A stretch of DNA of 64,000 nt, taken from Megamerina dolium (taxonomy: Eukaryota > Arthropoda > Insecta > Diptera > Megamerinidae). A program made the position numbers and the translations under genes. The notes under the pieces were generated by a model. That model was not told the origin of the DNA. It saw nothing but the letters and a program-made list of their open reading frames with translations, and ran no database searches. Below are positions 49,340 to 59,789 of the stretch, in pieces (the stretch's first letter is position 1; each line of letters begins with the position of its first letter). The stretch covers positions 87,162,846-87,226,845 of the forward strand of contig OY978526.1 in NCBI GenBank assembly GCA_963854835.1, read 5' to 3'.

Positions 49340-51640
49340 GTACATATACACATTATTGCAAATATATTTAGTTTGTTGCATGACTGCTTGTTATACAGTC
49401 TGTTCACTAAAAAAACGATCATCTGTTACACCCTGTGTAATGATGACACACATGACGATACATCCATTAGCTGATTTTTTTTAATTGTTGTGAAGTTTGA
49501 GAATTAAATTATATACAAGTTTTGTAACAGTATTTAATTATTTGATCTGTTTTTGCAATGAGCGGTTTGAAGCGTACTTCCTAGACGAAGCATCCGCAGG
49601 GGTCAAAATGGACCGCAGAGCAGGCCGCCATGTATATGGTGCCGACGCGTATTTTCGAGTTGACTGTTGACGACGAGCCAGGCAGAGGTCCAAAAGGGAG
49701 GACTTCGCCGCCGTCAAGGATAGGGCAGTTGTCAATATTTTCCTAAAATATCCTTCAATTACCTCAAGAGAACCACAAAAAAAAAACTTACATGAAACAT
49801 GGAATATATGCATCTGTCAAAACAGCTCTCCAATAAAACAAACTTGGAAATTTCTATTCAGCATTCACTTCATAACATTTTCAGGTTTCATTTTTATGAG
49901 TGGAACTCTGAGAGGCTTTTTTGATATTTCGAGTTGCTTATAGAATACTAATCCCTCAGTTTTCCAAAAATAATGATTTTAAGCAATTATTTTATATTTA
50001 AAGTTGCTAAATCAGCCTTTGGTGGTGAAGGAGTACTTAAAAAAAAATTAAATGCATTTAAATGCAAATACTTTTGCCATGAAAAAAGTCTATCTTGAGC
50101 TAATTGGATATGAGGTGCAAACTTTCCTTCATTTATTTATATATTTATTTGGATTATCAGTAAATAAATTGTAAAATACTATGAGACTTCCTGACTTAAA
50201 ATATTTTCATCAAATTCAGGTACATTTTGAGGCTGAAGTATAAGACACATTTACCGTATATCTTGATGCATTGTATAGTCTACAATTTAACCGATAACTT
50301 CACATATAGTATCTCAAAATAGAAAATACATCCATTTCGGAAGCGACACTTGACAATAACTGAGTGTCTATTATTGCAGCACACATTAATAATAAACACA
50401 TGAACACATTTCTCTATATAACAGCAGACATACAATGGACCTTTTCAATAGCAATTCGCTGAAGATGCTTTGTGACATGCTAAAAAAGATGACAATAAAA
50501 CATAAAATCCAAAATAGCATTAATATACGCTGAGTTGCCAAATAAATATTCTCCTTTTTTGCCTCTTGTCCCTATTTGTTTTCTTATACATACTACACTA
50601 TAAGAGAATGGCCAACAAATTCATATATGAACAATATGAATATTTGTTTTTGTTGATGTGGCATTTCCTTTTTTGCACGCTCATTCTATTTGCTCGTTTC
50701 AGTAGTCGGACGAGTGTGGAATTATAAAATATTAATAAAGAAATATATAGTAGTATAAAAGTGAAAATATTTACAATATACTCCATTTAATTGTTTTTCA
50801 TTATATCAAAAATACTTTATACAGAAACCAAAACGAAAACAATATGTAGAATTTTAATAAAAACTGGAAACGTTTTTATAAAAAAGCTTGACAGACATCA
50901 CATTCCTAAATTTCACGTACACAATATTGTAAAGGGACTATGTATGCAGCAACAAAGGTGCAGATGTCATTTAAACATTTCACAAATCATAGACACGTTC
51001 GAAAGAGAAAAAACAATCCGTTTTAACTGTGTTAAGAAATAATGTGGTGACCATTTTGCTTCTTCATTATTATAACATATTATTATTATTATTATTTTTA
51101 TTGGTATACTTTTTTGCTTTCTTACATCTGTTGACATTTAGACCTTCTTGTTTGCTATCACGAAAATGTAGCATGTAGGACGATGTAGGAGTTTTTATAA
51201 ATCAGCTGAGCGAACACGAGAGCATGTTATGCTGGCAAAAATATGTCCCTCGAGCGCTAACATATTTAATTTGCAGCTTTGTGTTGACAGTTTCATATAC
51301 AAAAAAAATTATTAATTTTCAATTGGCTAATATTTATACACAGGCACAGGTCATCATAACCCAGCCTAAGGATAAAATATGACAGGATCCTTTAACAAAT
51401 ATGAACAAAAATTTATGATTTGCGTGTAGCATTAATTGAAATTTGCAACGTTTACAAAATGACAGTTTAGACATTCACTAAATTGTTGTGAAAATTATCG
51501 AAACGTCATAGTTATTCTGTAAATATGATAAAAAAAAAAAAAGAAATAATAATAAAAATATGTATGCTAATCATGTCGCACCATAATTGTGACAAGGTTT
51601 ATTTGAATTCGAAATTCATTTGAATATATTTTTAAAATAT
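49340..51640. other. Mostly AT-rich DNA with a GC-richer patch at 49560-49745
   Basis: The patch 49560-49745 stands out in base composition. It translates on the plus strand to SKWTAEQAAMYMVPTRIFEL then TVDDEPGRGP, and in another frame to EDFAAVKDRAVVNIFLKYPS then ITSRE. This could be the remains of a transposase helix-turn-helix region or another decayed gene; I do not recognise it firmly. The rest shows no gene. Confidence 0.4.
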
Positions 51641-51654
51641 ATGCTTTTCCAAAT

Positions 51655-52440
51655 TCCAAAGTGGTGATAGTGACGTTGAGGATGCTTGAGGTCTTTGACT
51701 CCGACGCCTTGCTGAAATTCATGGAAGTTGAGTCCAGTTTGACAGTCGATATGATTGCGGGAAGGTTAAATTCATCACATGGAACAGTTTACAGGCACCT
51801 GGTTCAATTGAGCAAGGTTCCAAAGGTGGGAAAATGGGTTGTTCCGTATAAACTATCCGTCGCAAACCTTCAGTAAAGAGTGTATGTGTGTTCTCAGCTT
51901 GAAAATGAGAGTTTTTCTCAACCGTATTATTACTAGGGACGAAAAATGGGTCCTTTACAATAAACCTGTTCACAAACGCCAGTGATTAGATAAAAATGAA
52001 GCACCAGAACCAACCCCCAGAGATGGCTTTCACCACAAGAAAATTCTCCTGTCAAAGTATTTGGTGGGATATGGCCTCTGTCGTTTATTTTGATCTGCTG
52101 GAACCAAACCAGATGATCACAGCTGATTATTATTGCCATCAAATATCCAAAATTGACGCATCCACTATACTCTCCGGATATTGCACCTTGCAATTATCAC
52201 CTTTTCCGCGGACTTCAGTCCTATTTTAGTAATAAGAACTACACCTCAAAAGAAGCTATAAAAAGGAATATCGATGCGTATTTTGGCTCCAAGGACAAAC
52301 AATTTTTTTTTAGCAGGGAATTAAAAATTTGCCTAAATGTTGGGAAGGCATTGTAAATAATGTAGGAAAATATATTATTGATTAATAAATACTGAAAATT
52401 AATTTTTTATTTATTTTAAAACCACCTAAGAAAAACGCAC
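51655..52440 (+). mobile_element. Mariner remnant, third family, core deleted
   Basis: The plus strand encodes an N-terminal DNA-binding end, SSLTVDMIAGRLNSSHGTVY then RHLVQLSKVPKVGKWV (51732-51840). A stop-ridden central part with VFGGIWPLS-like residues (the usual WWD-type motif) follows. Then comes THPLYSPDIAPCNYHLFRGL (52155-52215), where the third catalytic Asp is Asn (PCNYH for PSDYH), and GSKDKQFFFSRELKICL. The FHQDNARPH segment carrying the second catalytic Asp is missing, deleted between about 52150 and 52160. Right-end sequence GCACGAACTTATGGACTAAC near 52437 resembles a mariner terminal repeat; no left terminus was found. Confidence 0.8.
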
Positions 52441-52885
52441 GAACTTATGGACTAACCTGATATTTTATCATCTATTGTAGAATTCCCAATAAAATTGCTA
52501 TATTGAAAGCACAGAATCTGTTCAAAAGCACTTTTTACTATTTGCTTTAAACGCTTTAAATTGAGATGCTCTATTCAATCTTACTCCTCATGAACATCAT
52601 TTAAAATTTCCACAATTGCCATCTCAGAAAAGTATAATTAAAAATACTAAAAATAAAATAAATCCACTTGTCGAGAACGCTCAACTCAATATGTCACAAA
52701 AAGAAAATAGTTTCAAGTAAATTGGTTGCGCGCAGCCGTAAAATAAAAACACTTAAATAGAAGCTATTACTTGGCATTGGCGTCTTTGTGCGTAGCTGAT
52801 TTTTAAAGGACATAAACCTTAAAAATATGAGTTGTAAGTATATCACTTCTCTATTATGAATACGATATCAACATCAAACAACCAA
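52441..52885. other. AT-rich non-coding DNA
   Basis: Nothing recognised between the mariner remnant and the LINE tail. Confidence 0.5.
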
Positions 52886-52889
52886 AACA

Positions 52890-53262
52890 GAGCGTGAAGT
52901 TGGAAAAAGGCCATAATCCTTGTTCATCAAGTGGACCACGCGAAACCAGACCAAGGTCTAATAGAGGATATGAGCCCTATAGCTGATACCTCTGGGGGCC
53001 AACCACAAGTATTACGGGCACTGCGACCAACCGAGATCTTTTGTACCCAAGACCGTTTACGACACTAGAATCTCCTCTACCTTTTTAACGAAAGATAGAT
53101 AGATGTTGTCGAACTTTTGATGATTGAAGCTGGTGTTGGGAAACTCAGCTGAAAGTGTTTGAGGCGTAGTCTAGCGAGGGACGGACATTCGCAAAGAATG
53201 TGGATTGATGTTTCATCCTCCTCCAGACAGAGTCTACACTCCATGTCAGAGGATACTCCCAT
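52890..53262 (-). mobile_element. I-group LINE 3' tail
   Basis: Minus strand. SSDMECRLCLEEDETSIHIL then CECPSLARLRLKHFQ (53250-53140) is the cysteine-rich C-terminus of an RNase H-bearing LINE. It is related to DMECRLCPEEDDTTEHLLFC in the element at 22775-24125. The protein runs to 53077. The 3' UTR then contains AAAAGATCTCGGTTGGTCGC, which resembles AAAAGATCTATTAGGTCGC in that element, so both belong to one family. Confidence 0.8.
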
Positions 53263-53264
53263 AC

Positions 53265-54235
53265 TAAAATATCAACATACTAAAATAACAAACCTGCAAT
53301 ATATTGAATATGGATATACATATATTCAAAGTGACAATACATTTAATTACGATGTTTCGCATTGATGTTCCTGTTCTCGTTGTCGTTGTATGTTTGCCTA
53401 TGTGCGCTGACATTTACTATGTCAACAAACTTTGTGTGCTTTAAACACAGCAGTAGCACAACAGTTGAGGAGTTTAATTTCCTGAACACACACATGCACA
53501 TGAATGGACGAAACGAATACATACTCATACAAGCCAATTACTATATGTCACTACAAATATAAGCATTTGAATGGCAATGAGTAGGGAACCAGTAATGTGG
53601 TCGCTTTGTATAGCAACAAAAATTCATATTGACTCTTGTATTTATATGCACATGATTTGTGGCGGTATTGATACCCTGAATAGAACATTTTAATCGACGC
53701 AATGTCATTTTGTGTGCATAAAGTACAAGTAAATTTAAAATTACTATGTGAAAGTGTTAATTGATTTGTCATGAAATGCAAATGCAACTATATTACGGTG
53801 ACAATACAATGTATAATACATTTATAATACATTTAGTATACTCACATACATTTAGATATACACACAAATTCATTTTATCGCTGTCGATGTAATGCTTTCT
53901 TTCAAAAGTACATCTTTTAAGCGCCAATTAGAAAAACTCAATACTACATATACAATCACTATTGGCAGGATTCAATATAGAACTGTTAACATTATATTGA
54001 AATACAAATTTGATTGAAATCCTAAACAGAAATGTGTTTTATTTACGTTTACTTTCGGAACAACAAAAATGATTAACCCAGTACTTTGCCATTGGTAAAG
54101 ACGCCATAAACATAAAATATAACATCGGTGTCTATTGAGGCGAATATACATAAATATAAATAAAAATATGTTGTATTTCTAACGTGACATCATATTCTAT
54201 ACATTCTTGGCATATATTTCTTAAAGATCTCAGTG
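53265..54235. other. AT-rich non-coding DNA
   Basis: Short frames on both strands have no recognisable domain. Confidence 0.5.
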
Positions 54236-54239
54236 TAAC

Positions 54240-55500
54240 TCACCCTCTCGGGGGTCGACCAAACTAATAACAAAAGACAGCAATTCCCCTGGGTAAAAAA
54301 AATGTTAATTCGATTTTGCTCCATTACGTCACAATTTTTTTTTTTACAGTGTTTTAAAGTTTGACTTTTTTTGACACAAAAGTAAAATCATTGAATTTGA
54401 AAAAGCATATGTAAAATTACATTTGCAATAGGTCCTCTCTTTGGAGACCCATATTAAAATTTTTCGAGGATTATTTTCTTGTCATATTTTAACCCTCTAA
54501 CTACCACCAGCATGGGTTATTTTTTGCCTTTTTCTGAAAACTCCCGTAAAAATCAACATTTGTGAGGAGATCAAGGATTAAAGTCTTCTATAAAAATATT
54601 TTCCAGAAATTTTCACTATGAGTTACCGAAGACAAAAAATATGTACCACTTATAGGTAAAATGTAAAAAACGAATTAAAATTTTAAGTACTTTATTTTTA
54701 AGCATCGTGCGATAGCTTCATTCTATAATTACAGGGTCGTTATCGCGGGGGTAAACCAAACCACCCTCAAACAATAGCATTTGAATTCCGTAATAAAAAC
54801 CCTAATCCCTTTCTGCTCCACTACGTCACAATTTTTTTTTTTTACATTTAGAATACCACCTTGATCAAAAAGTTCCCGGAATAACCACCGTGTGGCGCTC
54901 CCATCATTCCAATTTGAGTTCTGTTCGTGTGTTTTCTGTGGGATCAGATTCAGCCTCGCAAATCATGTCTTTTGCGACATTAACATGGTCTCTTTTTTGC
55001 ATGCAATTGATTGAAAATTATAAAAAATCACTAACACACACAGAGATAGATGTACTCTTGGCTACGTAACTTTTGCAAATGTCAAGATATGATGCTAAGA
55101 TTTAGAGGAAATATCAACAAGATGTATCAACTTAATAAAAATAAAAACAGAACTAAAATTGGAGCAATGGAAGCGCCACATGGTGGTTATGCCGGCAACT
55201 TTTTGATCAAGGTGGTTGTTCCTGCCTTTGGAGACCCATATTAAAATTTTCTGAGGATTATTTTCTCGTAATATTTTAACCATCTAGCTACTACCTGTAT
55301 GGGCACTTTTTGTTTTTTTTTTTTTGTTTTATATATGTTAGGGATTTTTCACATTCAATGTTTTTTTGTAGAACCCGAGTTATGGCGATTTAACTAACAC
55401 AGAAATTGACAAAACTTGGTCACTTTTCAAAACGTTGATCTAAACTTATTTTGAAAAAAATTTTCGCCCGATTTAAAAATGTAAAATTATTTTTTGTGGA
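54240..55500 (+). repeat. Diverged direct repeat pair, second copy split by a MITE
   Basis: Two landmarks recur in the same order. The CTCCATTACGTCACAATTTT type sequence is at about 54321 and 54820. TTTGGAGACCCATATTAAAA is at about 54440 and 55228, followed by GAGGATTATTTTCT and ATTTTAACC. Removing the MITE at 54856-55215 brings the spacing to roughly 430-500 bp, so this is a tandem duplication of an unknown unit. Confidence 0.7.
54856..55215. mobile_element. 360-bp MITE, CCACCTTGATCAAAAAGTT family, copy 2
   Basis: Left end CCACCTTGATCAAAAAGTTC and right end CAACTTTTTGATCAAGGTGG form terminal inverted repeats. The right part (55060-55215) aligns with 49180-49336. About 170 bp near 54895-55060 are absent from copy 1. 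It lies inside the duplicated unit 54240-55500. Confidence 0.88.
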
Positions 55501-55590
55501 ATTCGATGCGACTTAAAAAAGAATGACCCATACCCTTCTTTGCAAGACCATATGAAGGGTTGCTGTTATCATTTATTGCAACAACTAAAT

Positions 55591-55594
55591 CTAT
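55591..55594. other. Target-site duplication, left
   Basis: CTAT immediately outside the left LTR, matching CTAT at 62913-62916 outside the right LTR. A 4-bp duplication is within the range known for BEL/Pao integrases. Confidence 0.8.
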
Positions 55595-55679
55595 TGTATG
55601 TTCCTTATCGTCTCCGTCGCCACACAACCGTCTCGCTTCACTGCTATGTCGATACTGCCCGCTTCTTCTCGCTCGAACA
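55595..55679 (-). repeat. 3' LTR, 85 bp
   Basis: Bounded by TG...CA in both readings and identical over all 85 positions to 62828-62912. On the minus strand it is preceded by AAGGCCGGAGGA, a short purine-rich tract in the position of the plus-strand primer. The pol stop codon (55644-55646) lies inside it, so its first 36 positions are coding. No TATA box or AATAAA signal is visible in it. Eighty-five bp is very short for a BEL/Pao LTR. Confidence 0.9.
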
Positions 55680-58600
55680 TCCTCCGGCCTTGAGACTCGA
55701 TGCTTCTCGAGGCTCAACAGATTCTACTGGTAGTATACAAAGCCTCTGTACAGGGCGACTAATGGTGTTGTGACCAGTCCAAATAGATACATTGCGGACT
55801 AACCCGTCGCTGCCTGGATGTAATGCGGTCACTCGTCCCATTTTCCATAAAGTCGGTGGGGTAGCTTCATTTTTAATGACCACCAAGTCGCCTATCTTCA
55901 TATTTTGCCTAGCCTTCTGCCATTTGGGACGCTGTTGAAGCTCGTGGAGATAGCTATCGCTCCATAATTTCCAGAATCTTTGCGCCATAAGCTGCCGAGA
56001 TTGCCAATAGCTGAGCCGATTCTCCGGCCGTTCTACTGGAATTTGCTCACCTAGAGTTGGAACCAAGGCTTCTCCAATTAGTAAATGCCCAGGTGTAAGA
56101 GGATTTAAGTCCCGAGGGTCTGCACTTTGGGCACATAATGGACGTGAATTAAGGACTGCACTGATCTCTGCCAGTAATGTCTGTATCGCTTCAATGGTCA
56201 ATAGTCGAGCCCCCATAACCCGACGCAGATGATGCTTGGTCGCCTTGACTGCCGCTTCCCATAGACCTCCCTGATGTGGAGCAGCTGGAGTAATGAAGTG
56301 CCACTCGGTTTGTCGCGCTGAAAGTTGCTCAAAGAGGTCTGAGGTTCGCCAAGTCTGTAACATTCGACCCAGCTCTCGCTCTGCTCCTACAAAATTGGTG
56401 CCATTATCGCTCCAAAGATGCTGACAGTGACCATAACGTGAGGTAAAGCGAATGAATGCCATCAGGAAGGCATTGGTAGACAAATCTGATACAAATTCTA
56501 AGTGTACAGCCTTGGATACCATGCACACGAACACCGCGATATAGCCTTTGATGATCACATTTCCTCTTCGACGATCTGGGCGCACTTGTATGGGCCCTGC
56601 ATAATCCACCCCGGAATGCAGAAATGGGCGTGCTGGACGTACTCGGCAAGCCGGAAGGTTTCCCATCATTTGTTCGCTCATCTTTGCCCTCAACCTTTCG
56701 CACATTATACAACTCTTGATCAAAGACCTTGCTAGCGCTCGTACACCGATGACCCAATAATTTCGTCTTAATGTCGCTATTATCTGCTGTGCTCCGCAAT
56801 GTAGTAGTTTCAAATGTATTGAACGAGCTATGAGCCAAACCAATCTTCCCTTTCCGGGCAGTATCGCGGGATTCCGCTGGCGGTCAGGCAAATCTGCTTC
56901 TTGTAAGCGCCCACTCATACGCAGTATACCATCTTGAAGAAATGGAGCCAATATTGCAATCGCGTTCGATAGTCGAGCATCCTCCGCTGAACCTTGGCCC
57001 TGATCAGAATGGTTTAGCCGTCTAATGTCATCTTCGAAATAGTCCCATTGCTCTTGTCTGATCCAGAAATTCAGTGAGTCATCGAGTTCCTTAACGCTCA
57101 AATGTAGTTTACGTCTGTTTGCGAATGATGCTCGACAATTTTGGGCGAATCTAAACACCCAAGCCGTTACCCTTATTAAACGAGTGATCGACGAGTATCG
57201 GTGCACTAAGGATTCATCCTTTATAACTATTGCGCCGACGTTTGCGATGAATTGCTCATCACTCTCTGTCTTGCCTTCTGATTGAAGTATATTTCCTCCC
57301 CCGATCCTTACCAGGCGGCATTCCTTTTTCACCTCTAACTCAATATTTTCGTGTACCCCTTCTGGCAGCTTCGGCCACATGGCCTCCGGCAGCCGAAGGA
57401 AATCGGGGCCCCGCCACCACAACTGGGAAGCGATCAACTCATCCATCGACATTCCTCTGGAAATCAGATCGGCCGGATTCACGTCGGTGGGCACATACCT
57501 CCACTCGCAGTTTGCCGTGTTCTTATTTATCTGAAGTACTCGATTCGCCACAAATTGTTTTAGGCTACCGCTGTCTCGTTTCAACCAGCACAGTACTACC
57601 ATAGAGTCAGACCAGCAAATCGCCGAACTGACCTTGATGCTAAGCTGAGTTTCGCAATTGGATAGCACGCGCTGCATTAATTCGCTGAGTAGCGATGCTG
57701 CACGCAATTCGAGCCGCGGTATAGTCTCCGTTCGTAAGGGCGTCACTCTAGATTTTGTTAGCAATAAATTGGACGTCACTACTCCATTGTCCTGTATGAC
57801 CGCATATATGGCCGCTCCGAATGCTCGAGTAGACGCATCGGAAAAGCCATGTAAAGCTATATTTAGCCATCGTGCATATCCTATCCAACGCGGTATACGA
57901 AGGCTACTGAACTGTTGCATTTGAGAGAAAATACTTTGCCACACCATCCTCAGTGGTCCAGGTAATCTTGTATCCCAACCTAATTTCTCCTGCCAAATTT
58001 TTTGGAGTAAAACCTTTGCCTTTATTATGAATGGTGATGCCAGCCCGATGGGGTCATAAATTCGCGCGGTGATGCTTAAAATCATCCGTTTAGTCCAACA
58101 AGTAGGTTCCACCACCGGCAATGATTTCACTGCGAATGTCAGCTCGTCCGCTGAGGGAGTCCATTTAAGACCCAACACTGATGCTTCCATATGTGTGTTC
58201 AACCAAGCGTCGTCCGCATCCGATTGTCGGCCTATAGAACGGTGCATGTTATTCGAATTTGATCGCCATTTAGTAAGCTCGAAGCCTCCAGCTGCCAAAA
58301 GCTGTTTTATCTGCTGGCATAAGAGCAGCAATTCCTCTTCCGTGTCAGCACCGGCCAAGCAGTCGTCCATATAAAAATTATTCAATACAGCCTGAGCACC
58401 TCGTGGCCACCTGGACGCGTTATCTCTAGCACACTGCTGCATTGCCCTAACTGCACAAAATGGTGCTGACGCCATACCGAATGTCACTCTAGAGAGCCAA
58501 TATTCGGCTATTTCCCCTGTCTCATTTCTCCAAAACATTCGCTGCAAGTCCCAATGTTGCGGTGCTATTTTTATCTGAGGAAACATCTGCTTGATATCTG

Positions 58601-59783
58601 CCGATACACCATACGCGTGGAGACGAAATCCCAAAAGGATATCAATTAAGTCTCGTTGCAATTTGGGCCCGATCATTTGGACATCGTTCAACGAAACTCC
58701 GGTATCAGTTGAACATGAGGCATCGAACACTACCCGAAACTTTTTCATGATTGCATGATGAGGAATATAATAGGATTTGCCTTCTGGTGGTCTCGTTGCC
58801 AGCCTTAGCCAGTCATTCGCTATATATTCGTTTACGAAGGTCTGGTATTTCTCTTTTAATTCCGGCTCTCTTTTGAATCGTTGCTCTAAGCGTAAGTATC
58901 TTTGCAGGGCTGTTACACGATTAGAACCAATGCGATTCCAATCCCGTCGTAGGGGAATTTGAACAACATAGCGCCCTTCCTGTGCGTCGAAGGTGTGAGT
59001 CTCCAAGAAATGGGTTTCGCACTCTTGTTGCTCTGCTGTCCAATTTGATTCATCGCCTGGTAAGCTCTCTGAATCAAAAAACCGTCGTACTAAATACTCA
59101 AGATGATCGTCCTCCGCTCTATCCATCTCCTTCATTATGTTAGCCGCAACAACGCCTGAGTTTGTCGGAATCTCGCCAAAAAGTAGCCAGCCTAAGCGAG
59201 TCTCTTGTGCGACAAAACTCGAAGATAATCGCCTCATATTTCCCTGCATCAGTTGAGCCCATATACCCACCCCCAACAGCATTTGTACTGGTGCTGGTTG
59301 GTCGAAAGTGGGGTCTGCTAGAAGGTTGGATATATCGCTGGGTAAGCTCTGCATCTGTAAGCGTTTTTGAGGCAATAACATTTTCCCTAAGATCGATGGA
59401 ACTACCAGGCATTTAAGGAAAATCCGAAGCTCATCATTGTAAAGTGACATCAAATGTCCCGAAATTGATTTGTTGTAGACATGAGACTCCACTCCAATAG
59501 CAGAGGAAACGCCAATTCTTGTTCGGTACATATAGATTTGATTATGCGTGACGATATCTTTACTGATCAGGTTTACTTGTGCACCAGTGTCGCATATTGC
59601 ACGAATTCTCACCATCATTCCATTATGAGCTACAAAACGCACCTGAGCGGTAGCCAATAAACTAGAATAAGACTCGCCCGCTCCTCCTTGTATCATCGTA
59701 GAACCGTCTACTTGCGCGGATGACTCTGACGCATTGAAAGTACTGAAAACCCTGAGGCCGGTCTCCACTTCGGTCACTGATTG
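55644..59783 (-). CDS. BEL/Pao Pol polyprotein (protease-RT-RNase H-integrase)
   Basis: This is an uninterrupted frame following the gag UAG; numbering below starts at the GTG at 59777. Aspartic protease: ICDTGAQVNLIS, active-site Asp 63. RT: FDASCSTDTGVSLND (about 351), VSADIKQMFPQI (391-402) and the catalytic YMDD at 469-472. RNase H: FSDAS (645-649), PRLELRAA (687-694) and WSDS (722-725), giving the expected acidic residues. Integrase: HHCC zinc motif (H988, H993, C1023, C1026), then D1058 in VDYAGP, D1124 in SDNGTNF and E1174 in GGLWEAAVK. A C-terminal DUF5641-like domain spans about 1262-1335. There is no ATG near the start. The frame is continuous with gag through one stop codon, so translation as a Gag-Pol readthrough product followed by protease cleavage is the likely route. 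The last codons lie in the 3' LTR. All catalytic motifs are intact. Confidence 0.95.
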   Translation of the reverse strand, partial: QSVTEVETGLRVFSTFNASESSAQVDGSTMIQGGAGESYSSLLATAQVRFVAHNGMMVRIRAICDTGAQVNLISKDIVTHNQIYMYRTRIGVSSAIGVESHVYNKSISGHLMSLYNDELRIFLKCLVVPSILGKMLLPQKRLQMQSLPSDISNLLADPTFDQPAPVQMLLGVGIWAQLMQGNMRRLSSSFVAQETRLGWLLFGEIPTNSGVVAANIMKEMDRAEDDHLEYLVRRFFDSESLPGDESNWTAEQQECETHFLETHTFDAQEGRYVVQIPLRRDWNRIGSNRVTALQRYLRLEQRFKREPELKEKYQTFVNEYIANDWLRLATRPPEGKSYYIPHHAIMKKFRVVFDASCSTDTGVSLNDVQMIGPKLQRDLIDILLGFRLHAYGVSADIKQMFPQIKIAPQHWDLQRMFWRNETGEIAEYWLSRVTFGMASAPFCAVRAMQQCARDNASRWPRGAQAVLNNFYMDDCLAGADTEEELLLLCQQIKQLLAAGGFELTKWRSNSNNMHRSIGRQSDADDAWLNTHMEASVLGLKWTPSADELTFAVKSLPVVEPTCWTKRMILSITARIYDPIGLASPFIIKAKVLLQKIWQEKLGWDTRLPGPLRMVWQSIFSQMQQFSSLRIPRWIGYARWLNIALHGFSDASTRAFGAAIYAVIQDNGVVTSNLLLTKSRVTPLRTETIPRLELRAASLLSELMQRVLSNCETQLSIKVSSAICWSDSMVVLCWLKRDSGSLKQFVANRVLQINKNTANCEWRYVPTDVNPADLISRGMSMDELIASQLWWRGPDFLRLPEAMWPKLPEGVHENIELEVKKECRLVRIGGGNILQSEGKTESDEQFIANVGAIVIKDESLVHRYSSITRLIRVTAWVFRFAQNCRASFANRRKLHLSVKELDDSLNFWIRQEQWDYFEDDIRRLNHSDQGQGSAEDARLSNAIAILAPFLQDGILRMSGRLQEADLPDRQRNPAILPGKGRLVWLIARSIHLKLLHCGAQQIIATLRRNYWVIGVRALARSLIKSCIMCERLRAKMSEQMMGNLPACRVRPARPFLHSGVDYAGPIQVRPDRRRGNVIIKGYIAVFVCMVSKAVHLEFVSDLSTNAFLMAFIRFTSRYGHCQHLWSDNGTNFVGAERELGRMLQTWRTSDLFEQLSARQTEWHFITPAAPHQGGLWEAAVKATKHHLRRVMGARLLTIEAIQTLLAEISAVLNSRPLCAQSADPRDLNPLTPGHLLIGEALVPTLGEQIPVERPENRLSYWQSRQLMAQRFWKLWSDSYLHELQQRPKWQKARQNMKIGDLVVIKNEATPPTLWKMGRVTALHPGSDGLVRNVSIWTGHNTISRPVQRLCILPVESVEPREASSLKAGGCSSEKKRAVST

Positions 59784-59789
59784 CTATTG
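59775..59789 (-). promoter_or_regulatory. Leaky UAG stop between gag and pol
   Basis: The minus strand reads CAA TAG CAA TCA GTG in the gag frame, and the next codons are the open pol frame. TAG followed by CAA TCA fits the type I readthrough consensus UAG-CARYYA best known from tobamovirus replicase genes, and even the preceding CAA is the same. This is directly visible; that it acts as a readthrough signal here is inferred. Confidence 0.8.

Noticed and set aside
56404..59412. Several frames of 60-144 codons on both strands inside pol
   Set aside because: They are shadows of the intact 1377-codon pol frame.
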